Source: Amorphus coralli DSM 19760
GTDB taxonomy: Bacteria > Pseudomonadota > Alphaproteobacteria > Rhizobiales > Amorphaceae
Direction of reading: 5' to 3'
Assembly: GCF_000374525.1 (NCBI RefSeq)
Contig: NZ_KB894574.1
Span: 186,001-250,000 of the forward strand
DNA: 64,000 bases
The stretch's first letter is position 1. Each line of letters begins with the position of its first letter. Below the pieces are notes generated by a model. It saw only the letters and a program-made list of their open reading frames with translations, searched no databases and was not told where the DNA came from. A program made the position numbers and the translations under genes. Of the stretch, positions 51,210-59,759 are shown piece after piece.

Positions 51210-52181
51210 ATGGTTTCGACAGTTCTGCGCTCGGTGATCGCCGGCGCTGCCGCCTTGACGCTCGCCACCGGCGCAACCGCGGCCGACTGGCCCGAGCGCC
51301 CGGTTCACGTCGTCGTTGCCTATGGAGCGGGGGGCGGAACGGATACCCTGTCGCGCATGGTCGCCGAGCCGCTGTCGGAGGTGCTCGGCCAGCCGGTCGT
51401 CATCGACAACCGGCCCGGCGCCGGCGGCACCATCGGCGCGGCCGCGGCCGCCAAGGCCGATCCGGACGGCTACACCATGTACATGATGGCCAACGGCCAT
51501 ACCGTCGCCGCCGCCATGTACAAGGACCTGCCCTATGACGCGGTCAGCGACTTCCAGCCGGTATCGGTCGTGGCGCGCATGCCGCTGGTGGTCGTGGCCC
51601 GGCCAGACTTCGAGGCGAGCACCATCGAGGAACTCGTTGCGCTCGCCAAGGAGAACCCCGGTGACCTGACCTTCGCCAGCGTCGGCGTGGGCTCGTCACA
51701 GCACTTCGCGGGCGCGCTGCTCGCCGAAACCCTCGGTGTCGACGTGGTCCACATCCCCTACCAGAAGACCCCGGAGGCACTGGCTGCCGTGCTCTCCGGC
51801 GAAGTCGACATGCTGGTGGAAGTGCTCGCCCCGGTGGTCGGTCAGGTCAAGGCCGGAGACATCAAGGCGCTGGCCGTCACGAGCGCCGAACGTCATCCGG
51901 CGTTGCCGGACGTCAGCACCGTCGCCGAAGCCGGTCACCCCGACTACGACGTCGCAACCTGGTACGGGCTGAACTTCCCGGCCGGCACGCCCGACGAGAT
52001 CGTCGAGCAGGCGAACGCTGCCGTGCAGAAGGCCGTTGCTGACGAAGATCTGCAGAAGAAGGCCCTGGAATCCGGTTACGTGATCGGCGGCTCGACCCCG
52101 GAGGCCTTCGGGGACCAGATCGCCTCCGACGTCGAGCGCTGGCAGAAGGTGCGCGAAGCCGCCGGCATCGAGCAGCGCTGA
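51210..52181 (+). CDS. tctC: Tripartite tricarboxylate transporter binding protein TctC (Bug family)
   Basis: 323 residues. The signal peptide ends near TGATAADWPERPVH (about residue 24). VVVAYGAGGGTDTLSRMVA, VIDNRPGAGGTIGA and KADPDGYTMYMM are the Bug-fold signatures lining the ligand pocket; VVHIPYQKTPEALAAVLSGEVDM and WYGLNFPAGTPDEIV follow. It binds a small carboxylate in the periplasm and delivers it to TctAB. The ATG at 51210 follows GGGAGGG. It leads a gene run with an FMN reductase and an NTF2-like protein, though a strong terminator separates them. Confidence 0.94.
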   Translation: MVSTVLRSVIAGAAALTLATGATAADWPERPVHVVVAYGAGGGTDTLSRMVAEPLSEVLGQPVVIDNRPGAGGTIGAAAAAKADPDGYTMYMMANGHTVAAAMYKDLPYDAVSDFQPVSVVARMPLVVVARPDFEASTIEELVALAKENPGDLTFASVGVGSSQHFAGALLAETLGVDVVHIPYQKTPEALAAVLSGEVDMLVEVLAPVVGQVKAGDIKALAVTSAERHPALPDVSTVAEAGHPDYDVATWYGLNFPAGTPDEIVEQANAAVQKAVADEDLQKKALESGYVIGGSTPEAFGDQIASDVERWQKVREAAGIEQR

Positions 52182-52223
52182 TCGCCACTCCTCCCGGAAT
52201 CCGGTCCACGCGACCGGATCCCC

Positions 52224-52257
52224 GGCCCGGGCACCCGCGGTGTCCGGGCCTCCTTTC
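52224..52257 (+). terminator. Strong hairpin terminator after tctC
   Basis: 12-bp stem with one G-T wobble (52224-52235 with 52239-52250), a CGC loop, then TCCTTTC. It lies 43 bp after tctC and probably uncouples it, at least partly, from the next gene. Confidence 0.65.
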
Positions 52258-52283
52258 CCTCTCCCCCATCGCGGATGGCTGAT

Positions 52284-52850
52284 ATGAGCGACCAGACCGT
52301 GCTCGTCCTGTGCGGAAGCCTCAGGGCGGGCTCCTTCAACCGCATGCTCTGCAACTCGCTGCCCGATCTCGCCCCCGCGGGCATGCGCTTCACCACCGCC
52401 CCCGACATCGGATCGATCCCACTCTACGACGCCGATCTGCAACAGGCGTCGGGCTTCCCGGAGGCGGTGTCGGCACTCGGCGACGCGGTGCGCGCAGCCG
52501 ACGCGGTGATGATCGTCACCCCGGAATACAACTACTCGGTCCCCGGCGTCCTGAAGAACGCCATCGACTGGGTCTCGCGGCTTCCCGACCAGCCGTTCGC
52601 CGGCAAGCCGGTGGCGCTTCAGTCAGCCGCCATCGGCATGCTGGGCGGCGCGCGCTGCCAGTATCACCTCCGCCAGATCATGGTGTTCCTCGACGCGATC
52701 GTCTTCACCAAGCCGGAAGTCTTCGTCTCCTTCGCCAAGTCCAAGGTCGACGAGGAAGCGGGGGTGGTGAGCGACGGACCGACCCGTGATGCCATCGCCG
52801 CGCAACTGAAAGCCTTTCAGCCCTTCGTCGACCGCTTCGTGGCGCGCTAG
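52284..52850 (+). CDS. NADPH-dependent FMN reductase-like flavoprotein
   Basis: 188 residues. VLVLCGSLRAGSFNRML is the flavodoxin-like FMN phosphate loop; AVMIVTPEYNYSVPGVLKNAIDWVS is the second flavin-binding signature, and AIGMLGGARCQYHLRQI the third. The enzyme reduces FMN or quinones with NAD(P)H. A start three codons earlier (52275) is equally possible. It precedes an NTF2-like gene by 39 bp and follows tctC, so it may act on the imported compound or feed a flavin-dependent step. Confidence 0.9.
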   Translation: MSDQTVLVLCGSLRAGSFNRMLCNSLPDLAPAGMRFTTAPDIGSIPLYDADLQQASGFPEAVSALGDAVRAADAVMIVTPEYNYSVPGVLKNAIDWVSRLPDQPFAGKPVALQSAAIGMLGGARCQYHLRQIMVFLDAIVFTKPEVFVSFAKSKVDEEAGVVSDGPTRDAIAAQLKAFQPFVDRFVAR

Positions 52851-52889
52851 CGCCCGACTGGTCGGATGTCATCCAAGGACACAAAAGCA

Positions 52890-53507
52890 ATGACCGACGA
52901 TCTCATGGACCGTCTCGCCATCCGCGACCTGGTCGAAAACTGGGCCGTGTGGCGCGACGCCGGCGACTGGGAGCGCTTCCGCACCGTCTGGCACGATGAC
53001 GGGGTGATGATGGCGACCTGGTTCCAGGGCGTTGCCGACGACTTCATCCGGGTCAGCCGGGAAGGCTTCGAGAAGGGCGTCAACATCCTCCACTTTCTCG
53101 GCGGCACGTCCGTCGACGTCGCCGAACCCCGTGCCATCGTCCAGACCAAGATGACAATCGCTCAGCGTGGCAACGTCGAGGGCGTCGTCTGCGACGTGGT
53201 CTGCACCGGCCGCTTCTACGACTTCCTGGAGAAGCGCGACGGAAAGTGGGGCGTGGTGCTGCGTCAGCCGATCTACGAGAAGGACCGGCTCGATCCCGTC
53301 GATCCGGCCGCCCACCTGGAGCTGGATGCAGAGCTGCTTGGCCGGTTCCCGGAAGGCTACCGCCACCTCGCCTACATGCAGACGAAGCTCGGCTTCACGG
53401 TGAAGCGGGACATGCCGGGTCTGAAAGGCGAAGAAGTCCAGAAACTCTATGCCCGGGGCAAGGCGTGGCTGCAGGGCAGCGAGACGACGGGCGCGGCCCC
53501 GATCTGA
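52890..53507 (+). CDS. SnoaL/NTF2-like fold protein
   Basis: 205 residues. LAIRDLVENWAVWRDAGDWERFRTVWHDDG is the N-terminal helix-strand pattern of SnoaL_4/NTF2-like proteins of the aromatic-dioxygenase beta-subunit or dehydratase type. The cone-shaped barrel continues with VVCDVVCTGRFYDFLEKRDGKW. The C-terminal ~70 residues are extra. The ATG at 52890 has AAGGA about ten bases upstream; a start 8 codons earlier has none. Probably an enzyme or binding protein for a small hydrophobic ligand; substrate unknown. Confidence 0.82.
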   Translation: MTDDLMDRLAIRDLVENWAVWRDAGDWERFRTVWHDDGVMMATWFQGVADDFIRVSREGFEKGVNILHFLGGTSVDVAEPRAIVQTKMTIAQRGNVEGVVCDVVCTGRFYDFLEKRDGKWGVVLRQPIYEKDRLDPVDPAAHLELDAELLGRFPEGYRHLAYMQTKLGFTVKRDMPGLKGEEVQKLYARGKAWLQGSETTGAAPI

Positions 53508-53537
53508 GCCTCCCGCCCCCTTTGCATGCCTTCTAAT

Positions 53538-53569
53538 CGGGCGGCCCATCGCGGCCGCCCGTTCTGTTT
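53538..53569. terminator. Terminator hairpin between convergent genes
   Basis: Perfect 9-bp stem (53538-53546 with 53553-53561), CATCGC loop, then TTCTGTTTC. It lies between the NTF2-like gene and the convergent dehydrogenase operon end (53571). Confidence 0.7.
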
Positions 53570-53570
53570 C

Positions 53571-54557
53571 TCAGGGTTGGAGAAGGATCTTCGGCGCCGC
53601 GATGCGCCCCGCACGAGCGTCAGCAAAAGCCAGCGCGCCCTCGGCAAGCGGCCGAACCTCCATCCAGTCCAGAGCCCCGAGCCGCCCCCGGAAGATCGCC
53701 CCCGCCGTGTGGCGGAAATCCTCCGCGGTGTAGGTGTAGGTGCCGGTCACGGTGATTTCCTGCAGCGTCATCCGGCGCACGTCGAGGCCCCCGCTCGCCG
53801 ATCCGAGGCCGATGTGCATGATGACGCCGCCCGGCCGGACCTTTGCCGAAGCGGCTGCCCGGGTTGCCTCGAAGCCCACCGCATCGATCACCAGGTCGAC
53901 GCCGGATGGCCCGTCTTCTTCCGCCGGATCGAAGGTGGCGAACGGACCGGCTTTCGCGACGATGGCGCGCCGCGCCGCGTTGGGCTCGGCCACGTGGATC
54001 TCGCGGGCCCGGTGCATGGCGAGCACCAGCGCCGCGCCAAGGCCGATGGCGCCGCCACCGATCACCAGGCAGCGCGCCTCCGCCACCGGCCGGTTCAGCC
54101 GGTCGGCGGCGAGCCGCACCGCGTGCCAGCCGCAGGCGATGGGCTCCGCCAGCGCCGCCTTCTCCGTCGGCACCCCGTCGGGGATCTCCACCAGGTTGCG
54201 CTCGGGGATGGCGAGCAGCTCGGCGAAGGCGCCTTCACGCGGCGGCATGGAAATGATCTGCCGGTCAGGGCAGAGATTGTCGCGCCCCGCCCGACAGGCC
54301 TCGCATTCCCCGCAGGTGACCAGCGGATTGACCGTGACGCGCCGCCCCGCGCCGGGACCGGCAACGATGGTGCCGGCCGCCTCGTGGCCGAGGATCAGCG
54401 GCGCCGGACGCCGCTCGTCGTGGCCGGCCCAGGCATGCATGTCGGAGCCGCAGATGCCGACGTGCGCGACCCGGATCAGCGGATCGTTCCCCGGTTCAGG
54501 ATCGGGCGCGTCGCGATAGTCGAGGCTTTCGGGACCGGTGTAGACGAGCGCCTTCAT
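53571..54557 (-). CDS. Zinc-dependent alcohol/polyol dehydrogenase (HpsP-like candidate)
   Basis: 328 residues of the medium-chain dehydrogenase family. The catalytic zinc ligands are in GICGSDMHAW and LGHEAAG; the structural zinc site is the four-cysteine CGECEACRAGRDNLC. CLVIGGGAIGLGAALVLAM is the NAD-binding Rossmann loop. The closest general relatives are L-idonate 5-dehydrogenase-type enzymes. Last gene of the operon; its start overlaps the SDR stop by 4 bp (ATGA). In the 2,3-dihydroxypropane-1-sulfonate pathway a similar pair of dehydrogenases (HpsO, HpsP) interconverts the enantiomers. That role is inference. Confidence 0.86.
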   Translation of the reverse strand: MKALVYTGPESLDYRDAPDPEPGNDPLIRVAHVGICGSDMHAWAGHDERRPAPLILGHEAAGTIVAGPGAGRRVTVNPLVTCGECEACRAGRDNLCPDRQIISMPPREGAFAELLAIPERNLVEIPDGVPTEKAALAEPIACGWHAVRLAADRLNRPVAEARCLVIGGGAIGLGAALVLAMHRAREIHVAEPNAARRAIVAKAGPFATFDPAEEDGPSGVDLVIDAVGFEATRAAASAKVRPGGVIMHIGLGSASGGLDVRRMTLQEITVTGTYTYTAEDFRHTAGAIFRGRLGALDWMEVRPLAEGALAFADARAGRIAAPKILLQP

Positions 54558-55315
54558 TTCGCGCTGTACCCCCCGTCCACGAACAGGACCTGGCCGGTGA
54601 CGTAGCGCGAGGCATCGGAGCACAGGAACAGCGCCGGGCCGACGAGATCATCCATTTCGCCGTTCCGGCCGATGCAGGTCTGGGCGGCGTTGGCGGCGGC
54701 CCTCTCCGCGTCGCCGAAGACCGGGCCGGTCAGCTCGGTGGGGAAGAAGCCCGGCGCCAGCGCATTCACCATGATGCCGTCGCGCGACCAGGTCTCGGCC
54801 ATGGCCCGGGTCATCTGGGCGATGCCGCCCTTGGAGGCGCCGTAGGCGAGGCCGCCGTGAAAGGCGCGCTCGCTCTGCAGCGAGGCGAAGGTGACGATCC
54901 GCCCCCAGCCCTTCGCCCGCATGCCCGGCACCAGCGCCTGGGCGAGAAAGAAGGGCATGGCGAGGTTGAGGTCGAGGGTCGTTCGCCAGCCGTCGAGCGT
55001 CACGTCGTCGGCCGCTTGCCGGGTGTTGATGCCAGCGGCCGCGACGAGGATCTCCGGATCGCCGAAGGGCTCAGCCGCCCGGCGGGCGATCTCTCCGGCC
55101 TCGGCCGGATCGACCAGATCGGCCGGGATCGCCGCCGTCTCGCCGTCGGTTTCGGCGCGCCATGCCTCCAGCGCTTCGGCGCGTCGGGCGATGCCGACAA
55201 CCCGGGCGCCCGCTTCGGCCAGCGCCGTGGCCAGGGCCCGGCCGATGCCGGAGCTGGCGCCCGTGACGCAGGCGACGCGCCCTTCGACGGAAAAGCGATT
55301 GGGACTGTCGGTCAC
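54554..55315 (-). CDS. Short-chain dehydrogenase/reductase (HpsO-like candidate)
   Basis: 253 residues. ACVTGASSGIGRALATALAEAG is broken here only by length limits: the TGASSGIG loop binds NAD(P), AAAGINTR follows strand four, Ser is in FASLQSE and the catalytic YGASKGG gives Tyr-x-x-x-Lys. LAPGFFPTELTGPVF and FVDGGYSAK end the protein. It resembles gluconate 5-dehydrogenase-type SDRs. It starts 4 bp from the HpsN-like gene stop and overlaps the next dehydrogenase, so all three are tightly coupled. An idonate/gluconate-type pathway is the main alternative to sulfonate metabolism. Confidence 0.86.
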   Translation of the reverse strand: MTDSPNRFSVEGRVACVTGASSGIGRALATALAEAGARVVGIARRAEALEAWRAETDGETAAIPADLVDPAEAGEIARRAAEPFGDPEILVAAAGINTRQAADDVTLDGWRTTLDLNLAMPFFLAQALVPGMRAKGWGRIVTFASLQSERAFHGGLAYGASKGGIAQMTRAMAETWSRDGIMVNALAPGFFPTELTGPVFGDAERAAANAAQTCIGRNGEMDDLVGPALFLCSDASRYVTGQVLFVDGGYSAK

Positions 55316-55319
55316 CGGC

Positions 55320-56627
55320 TCACCCGTTCGTCGTCAGATCGAAACTTTCGCCGGGAAAATATTTCTCGAGGCGAATGTCGGCGGTGCGAGCGTGGCCCTC
55401 CATGCCTTCCAGCCGGCTGATGCGAGCGGTGGCCTCCGCCACGCCCTTGGCGCCTTCCCGGGTGGCGCGTTGCCAGGTGACGATCTTCATGTACTTGTGG
55501 ACCGAGAGGCCACCAGTGTAACGGGCCGCCCCCGACGTCGGCAGCACATGGTTGGTGCCGGCCGCCTTGTCACCGTAGGCGACGGTCGTTTCCTCGCCCA
55601 GGAACAGCGAGCCGTAGCACTTCAGCAGGTCGAGGAACCAGTCGAGGTCGGCCGCCTGCACGTGCAGATGCTCGGGGGCGTAGGCGTCCGCGACCTCGGC
55701 CAGCCCCTCGCGGTCGGCGACCACCATCACCTCGGCCATGTCGCGCCACGCGGCACGGGCGTTGTCGCGATTGAGTTCCGGCAGGGTCTCGATGATGACC
55801 GGCACCAGCTCCAGCACCTTCTCCGCCAGCGGCCGGTGGGTGGTGGCGAGCCAGACCGGCGAGTTGTAGCCGTGCTCGGCCTGACCGACGAGGTCCCAGG
55901 CGACGATGGCCGGATCGGCGGTCTCGTCGGCGAGGATCAGGCTGTCGGTGGGGCCGGCGAACATGTCGATTCCAACGCGGCCGAACAGGATGCGCTTGGC
56001 CTCGGCGACGAACTGGTTGCCCGGACCGACGAGGATGTCGGACTTGGGCAGGCCGAAGAGACCGAACGCCATGGCCGCGACGCCCTGCACGCCGCCCAGC
56101 GCCAGGATGGTGTCGGCGCCGCAGAGGTCGGCCGTGTAGACGATCGCCGGCGCGATGCCGACGTCCGGGCGCGGCGGCGAACAGGCGACGATGTGCTCGC
56201 AGCCCGCCACCTTGGCCGTGGTCACCGTCATCAGCGCCGAGGCGATGTGGCTGTAGCGCCCGCCGGGAACGTAGCAGCCAGCCGCCCGGCACGGGATCGC
56301 CTTCTGGCCGGCGATCAGGCCGGGCCGGATCTCGATCTCCACGTCGCCGATGGACTCCTTCTGCGCCTCGGCGAAGCGGCGGATGTTGTCCCAGGCGAAG
56401 CGGATGTCGTCCTTCAGGCGCTGCGGCACCTTGGCCGCGGCCGCGTCGATCTCCTCGCGGGTCAGCCGGATGTTGCCCTCGTAGCGGTCGAACTGGGCCG
56501 CGTAGCGCATGGCAGCCTCGTCGCCGCCCGCCTCGATCTCGGCGAGAATGGCCCGGACCTTTTCCTGAACCTCGGCGGCGGTATCCGTCGATTTGTGCTG
56601 CGCTTTCTTCAGGTACTCGATGGCCAT
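55320..56627 (-). CDS. hpsN: HisD-family dehydrogenase, probably sulfopropanediol dehydrogenase HpsN
   Basis: 435 residues of the histidinol dehydrogenase superfamily, but not a housekeeping HisD: no his genes are near and it sits between TRAP and dehydrogenase genes. The family core is clear: AAGCYVPGGRYSHIASALMTVTT is split by the 20-residue limit here, but CYVPGGRY, CSPPRP, GGVQGVAAMAFG, VGPGNQFVAEAK and AGPTDSLILAD are all present, as is QAEHGYNSP with the Gln and His zinc ligands. From memory, these segments closely resemble Roseobacter HpsN, which oxidises (R)-2,3-dihydroxypropane-1-sulfonate to (R)-sulfolactate using NAD+. Start ATG at 56627 with GAGG upstream; it follows dctM by 8 bp. 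Confidence 0.78.
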   Translation of the reverse strand: MAIEYLKKAQHKSTDTAAEVQEKVRAILAEIEAGGDEAAMRYAAQFDRYEGNIRLTREEIDAAAAKVPQRLKDDIRFAWDNIRRFAEAQKESIGDVEIEIRPGLIAGQKAIPCRAAGCYVPGGRYSHIASALMTVTTAKVAGCEHIVACSPPRPDVGIAPAIVYTADLCGADTILALGGVQGVAAMAFGLFGLPKSDILVGPGNQFVAEAKRILFGRVGIDMFAGPTDSLILADETADPAIVAWDLVGQAEHGYNSPVWLATTHRPLAEKVLELVPVIIETLPELNRDNARAAWRDMAEVMVVADREGLAEVADAYAPEHLHVQAADLDWFLDLLKCYGSLFLGEETTVAYGDKAAGTNHVLPTSGAARYTGGLSVHKYMKIVTWQRATREGAKGVAEATARISRLEGMEGHARTADIRLEKYFPGESFDLTTNG

Positions 56628-56635
56628 GGGAAACC

Positions 56636-57967
56636 TCACTGGTAGACGGCGGGGAGGAGCGTGGTGGACAGCGCCGGCACGTAGGCAATCAGCAGCACCA
56701 CCAGCAGCATGAAGAAGACGAACGGGACGGCGCGGGAGGCGATCTTGAGAATCGGCTCGCCGGTCAGCCCGGAGACGACGAAGAGGTTAAGGCCGAGCGG
56801 CGGGGTGATGAAGCCGACGCCGAGCGCGGTGATCATCATCACGCAGAACTGGATCTCGTTCATGCCGATATTGTCGGCGAGCGGCTTCAGGATGGGCGCC
56901 AGGATGACGATGTTCGGCGTCGTCTCCATCACGCAGCCGGCCGCGATCAGGACCACGATCATCAACAGGATCAGGATCGCCGGGCTGTCGGTTACCGACG
57001 TCACCGCGAACACGAAACCCTGCGGCACGCCGAGCGCCGCCATGGTCTGCGCCAGCGGCAGCGACAGGGCGACGATCGGAAGGATCACGCCGCTGACCTT
57101 GGCCGAGCTTTCCATCATCGCCGGGAAATCGGCGAGCTTCAGGGTACCGAGGATGAACCCCATGATGATGGTGACGACCACCGCCGTCGCGCCGGCCTCG
57201 GTCGGCGTCAGCCGGCCGGAGAAGATGCCCCAGAAGATGATCGCGGGAACGATGAAGGCGTACCAGCCGCGGCCCAGCGCGCGACCGAGATTCGCGGTCC
57301 ACTCGCCCATGGAGATCAGTCCGCCGGTCTCGTAGGCGTGGCGCCGGTTGACCACGATGTTGGTGATCAGGATCGACAGCAGGATCAAGACACCGGGGAT
57401 CAGCGCCGCCTGGAAGAGGGTGGAGGCGGAAATGCCGAGCACCAGGCCAATGACGATGTAGGCGATCGACGGCGGGATCAGGATGCCGGTGCAGGCGCCG
57501 GCCGCGACCAGCGCGCAGGCATAGGGCCGCGGATAACCCGCCTCCACCAGCCGGCCGATGGTCATGCGGCCGACCGCCGCCGCGCCCGCGGCGTCGGAGC
57601 CGGAGATGGCAGAGAACATGCCGCAGACGAGCACAGTGGCCGAGCCGAAGCCGCCGCGTGCCCAGCAGGTGAGCGCATCGGCGATGTCGAGGAACTTGCG
57701 GCTGAGGCCGGTGCGGACCAGGACGTCGCCGGTCAGGATGAAGAGCGGCACGGCCGTGAGTGCAAAGGCGTCGATGCCGTCGAACAGGCTTTCGCCCAGA
57801 AGCGACATCGGCAGCACGTCGGAGATCAGGAGCATAGCCACCGCGGCCGCCCCGATCGCCGACCAGACCGGCACGCCGAGCGCGATCATCAGGACGAAGA
57901 GGATCACGGGACCGTAGAAGTCCCAGCCGATCTGCGGCGCATCCTGGGCAATCTGGTTCCAGAGCAT
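56636..57967 (-). CDS. TRAP transporter large permease (DctM type)
   Basis: 443 residues, about 12 helices. GVPVWSAIGAAAVAMLLISD, SGSDAAGAAAVGRMTIGRLVEAGYP, GILIPPSIAYIVIGLVLGIS, GRLTPTEAGATAVVV and GFITPPLGLNLFVVSGL are DctM landmarks. The Asp-Ala-Ala-Gly site of SGSDAAGA lies in the substrate/ion region. It begins 12 bp after the small-permease stop and ends 8 bp before the HpsN-like start, so it is one unit with them. Equivalent to the HpsM/HpsL membrane components if the sulfonate assignment is right. Confidence 0.94.
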   Translation of the reverse strand: MLWNQIAQDAPQIGWDFYGPVILFVLMIALGVPVWSAIGAAAVAMLLISDVLPMSLLGESLFDGIDAFALTAVPLFILTGDVLVRTGLSRKFLDIADALTCWARGGFGSATVLVCGMFSAISGSDAAGAAAVGRMTIGRLVEAGYPRPYACALVAAGACTGILIPPSIAYIVIGLVLGISASTLFQAALIPGVLILLSILITNIVVNRRHAYETGGLISMGEWTANLGRALGRGWYAFIVPAIIFWGIFSGRLTPTEAGATAVVVTIIMGFILGTLKLADFPAMMESSAKVSGVILPIVALSLPLAQTMAALGVPQGFVFAVTSVTDSPAILILLMIVVLIAAGCVMETTPNIVILAPILKPLADNIGMNEIQFCVMMITALGVGFITPPLGLNLFVVSGLTGEPILKIASRAVPFVFFMLLVVLLIAYVPALSTTLLPAVYQ

Positions 57968-57979
57968 GAGCTGTCCGCC

Positions 57980-58486
57980 TCAATCGAAGAGTCGTGCGCC
58001 CTCGTAGGGCGGGCGGCCTGCGCGCAGGTCGGCCACGTCCCGGACGAGAGACTGGATGAGTCGGAAGATCATCAGGGCGAAGCCGATGGGCACCGCGGCG
58101 AGGAACCAGACCAGCGAGATCCGGAGCCCGTGGGAGACCGAGCCGAAGCGCCAGGAGACGGCCACGGATTCGTAGGACCAGTAGACGGCGAGGACAGCCA
58201 CGACGAGCATGACCAGGTCGCCGAGGATGTAGAGCAGCGCCTTGCCCCGTTCGCTCACCAGGGCGAACAGCACGTCGATGCGGATATGCGCCCGTTCGCG
58301 GACGGCCGATGCGGCTCCGATCCACACCAGATAGATGAAGGCGTAGCGGACCACCTCCTCGCCCCAGATCGACGAGTAGGCGAACACTTCGCGCCGGATG
58401 ACCTCGACGGCCATCGTCACCACCAGCATGGTGTAGAAGACGAGAAGCGCCCAGCGTTCTGCGTTTCGGTCGATGAGTGCGAGCAC
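57980..58486 (-). CDS. TRAP transporter small permease (DctQ type)
   Basis: 168 residues with four membrane helices. SIWGEEVVRYAFIYLVWIGAA and RERAHIRIDVLFAL form the DctQ signature (Trp-Gly-Glu-Glu then Ala-His-Ile-Arg). LRISLVWFLAAVPIGFALMI is the last helix. It pairs with the large permease encoded 12 bp downstream. The gap of 93 bp to the upstream binding-protein gene is the largest in the operon and could hold a processing or attenuation site, which would allow more binding protein than permease. Confidence 0.92.
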   Translation of the reverse strand: MLALIDRNAERWALLVFYTMLVVTMAVEVIRREVFAYSSIWGEEVVRYAFIYLVWIGAASAVRERAHIRIDVLFALVSERGKALLYILGDLVMLVVAVLAVYWSYESVAVSWRFGSVSHGLRISLVWFLAAVPIGFALMIFRLIQSLVRDVADLRAGRPPYEGARLFD

Positions 58487-58579
58487 GCGCCCTCCTTCAC
58501 CGACACCCGGTTCCGGGCGCGGCGTTCAGACATAAGGGGGTGGGACCGGGACCGCGCAGCACGCGGCCCCGGAGCGCCA

Positions 58580-59734
58580 TCAGGCGTCGTGGACGTAGTA
58601 GCGGCCGGACGTGTCGGCCGCCTCGACCAGCTCGTTGAAGGCGTCCATCGAGCCGGCCAGCTCCGTCTTGTAGGGGTCCCACTCGGAGCGCTGGAAGCCG
58701 CCGGCGTCCTTCCACTCGGCCATTTCCGCATCGGTCGGGGAGTAGAACTCCACACCTGACTTGGTCAGCTCGGCCATGGCATAGGCCCGGGCGGCGGGAA
58801 CCTTGGCGAGGTTCTGCTGGAAGGTAATCTCGGAGGCGAAGTCGATACCCTCCTGGACGTCCTTCGGCAGGCCGTTGAACCATTCGAGATTGCAGGAATA
58901 GACCTGGCTGTCCGGCACCGCCTGGGTGAAGCTGACGTAGCTCAGGATGTCCTTGAAGCCGAACACGTAGAGCGCTCCCACCGAGGGATCGAGCGCGTCG
59001 GCCACGCCCTGCTTGATGGCCGACGGGGTCTCGCCCCAGGCCACCGGCGTCGGGTTGGCGCCGACCATGCGGTAATATTGCTGCAGCATCTGGCTGCCGG
59101 GCACGCGAAACTTGATGCCCTTCAGCTCGGACGGCGTCTTGATCGGGCCCGGGCCACCCTTGCGGATGGCGACCACGCGGGGATCGATGACGGCGTACCA
59201 GAGAACCTTGAAGCCCTTCTGCTCGACCGTCGGGTGAACCGTCTGCTTCCAGACATCGGAGGTGACGAGGTTCACGAAACGCTGGTTGGCACCGCACAGG
59301 TAGGGAAGATTGATCAGGTCGACCACCGGCGCGAACGGGGCGAAGTTGGCCAGCGAGTGCTGCGCGGCCTGGATGGTGCCACCCTGCACCTTCTGAACCA
59401 GCGCGCTGCCGGCGCCGAGCTGTCCGGCCGGGGCGAGCTTGACGTAGACCTTGCCGTTGGTGGCGTTCTGGATGTTCTCCTTGAAGTCGAGTTGCATGAT
59501 CGGATAGCTGCGCGAGGCGCCGAGGACGTACGCCGTTGCGATCGTCATCTCGTGATCGGCAGCCTTCTGGCGGTCGGCTTCCTCGCGCGCCGTCTGGGCG
59601 GCGGCCTTCTCCGACCACAACGTTCCGGCGGCACCGGCTACGACGGCTGCGGTGAAGGCGCCGGAGCCGGCGAGCTTCATGAAGTTGCGTCGTTCCAGCG
59701 AGGCGATCTCGCTGCGCGTCTTGCGGTCCGTCAT
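58580..59734 (-). CDS. TRAP transporter substrate-binding protein (DctP type), Tat signal
   Basis: 384 residues. The N-terminus SLERRNFMKLAGSGAFTAAVVAG is split by hydrophobic length, but the twin-arginine motif RRNFMK and following apolar stretch predict export by the Tat pathway rather than Sec, unusual among DctP proteins. The mature protein has NGKVYVKLAPAGQLG, IDPRVVAIRKGG and ELKGIKFRVPGSQMLQQYY, the latter containing the Arg that usually binds the ligand carboxylate (or sulfonate) group, and the WGETPSAIKQGVADALD hinge segment. ATG at 59734 follows GGGAGGA. It precedes dctQ and follows a small membrane ORF by 25 bp. Confidence 0.93.
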   Translation of the reverse strand: MTDRKTRSEIASLERRNFMKLAGSGAFTAAVVAGAAGTLWSEKAAAQTAREEADRQKAADHEMTIATAYVLGASRSYPIMQLDFKENIQNATNGKVYVKLAPAGQLGAGSALVQKVQGGTIQAAQHSLANFAPFAPVVDLINLPYLCGANQRFVNLVTSDVWKQTVHPTVEQKGFKVLWYAVIDPRVVAIRKGGPGPIKTPSELKGIKFRVPGSQMLQQYYRMVGANPTPVAWGETPSAIKQGVADALDPSVGALYVFGFKDILSYVSFTQAVPDSQVYSCNLEWFNGLPKDVQEGIDFASEITFQQNLAKVPAARAYAMAELTKSGVEFYSPTDAEMAEWKDAGGFQRSEWDPYKTELAGSMDAFNELVEAADTSGRYYVHDA

Positions 59735-59759
59735 GTCAGTCCTCCCGGTGGTTGTTTTT

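Noticed and set aside
55320-56627. Annotation as histidinol dehydrogenase of histidine biosynthesis
   Set aside because: No his genes nearby, and the operon context with TRAP and two other dehydrogenases fits a catabolic HisD paralogue better.
57338-58759. 473-codon plus-strand ORF across the TRAP genes
   Set aside because: Antisense to three genes with clear family motifs; composition typical of GC-rich shadow frames.
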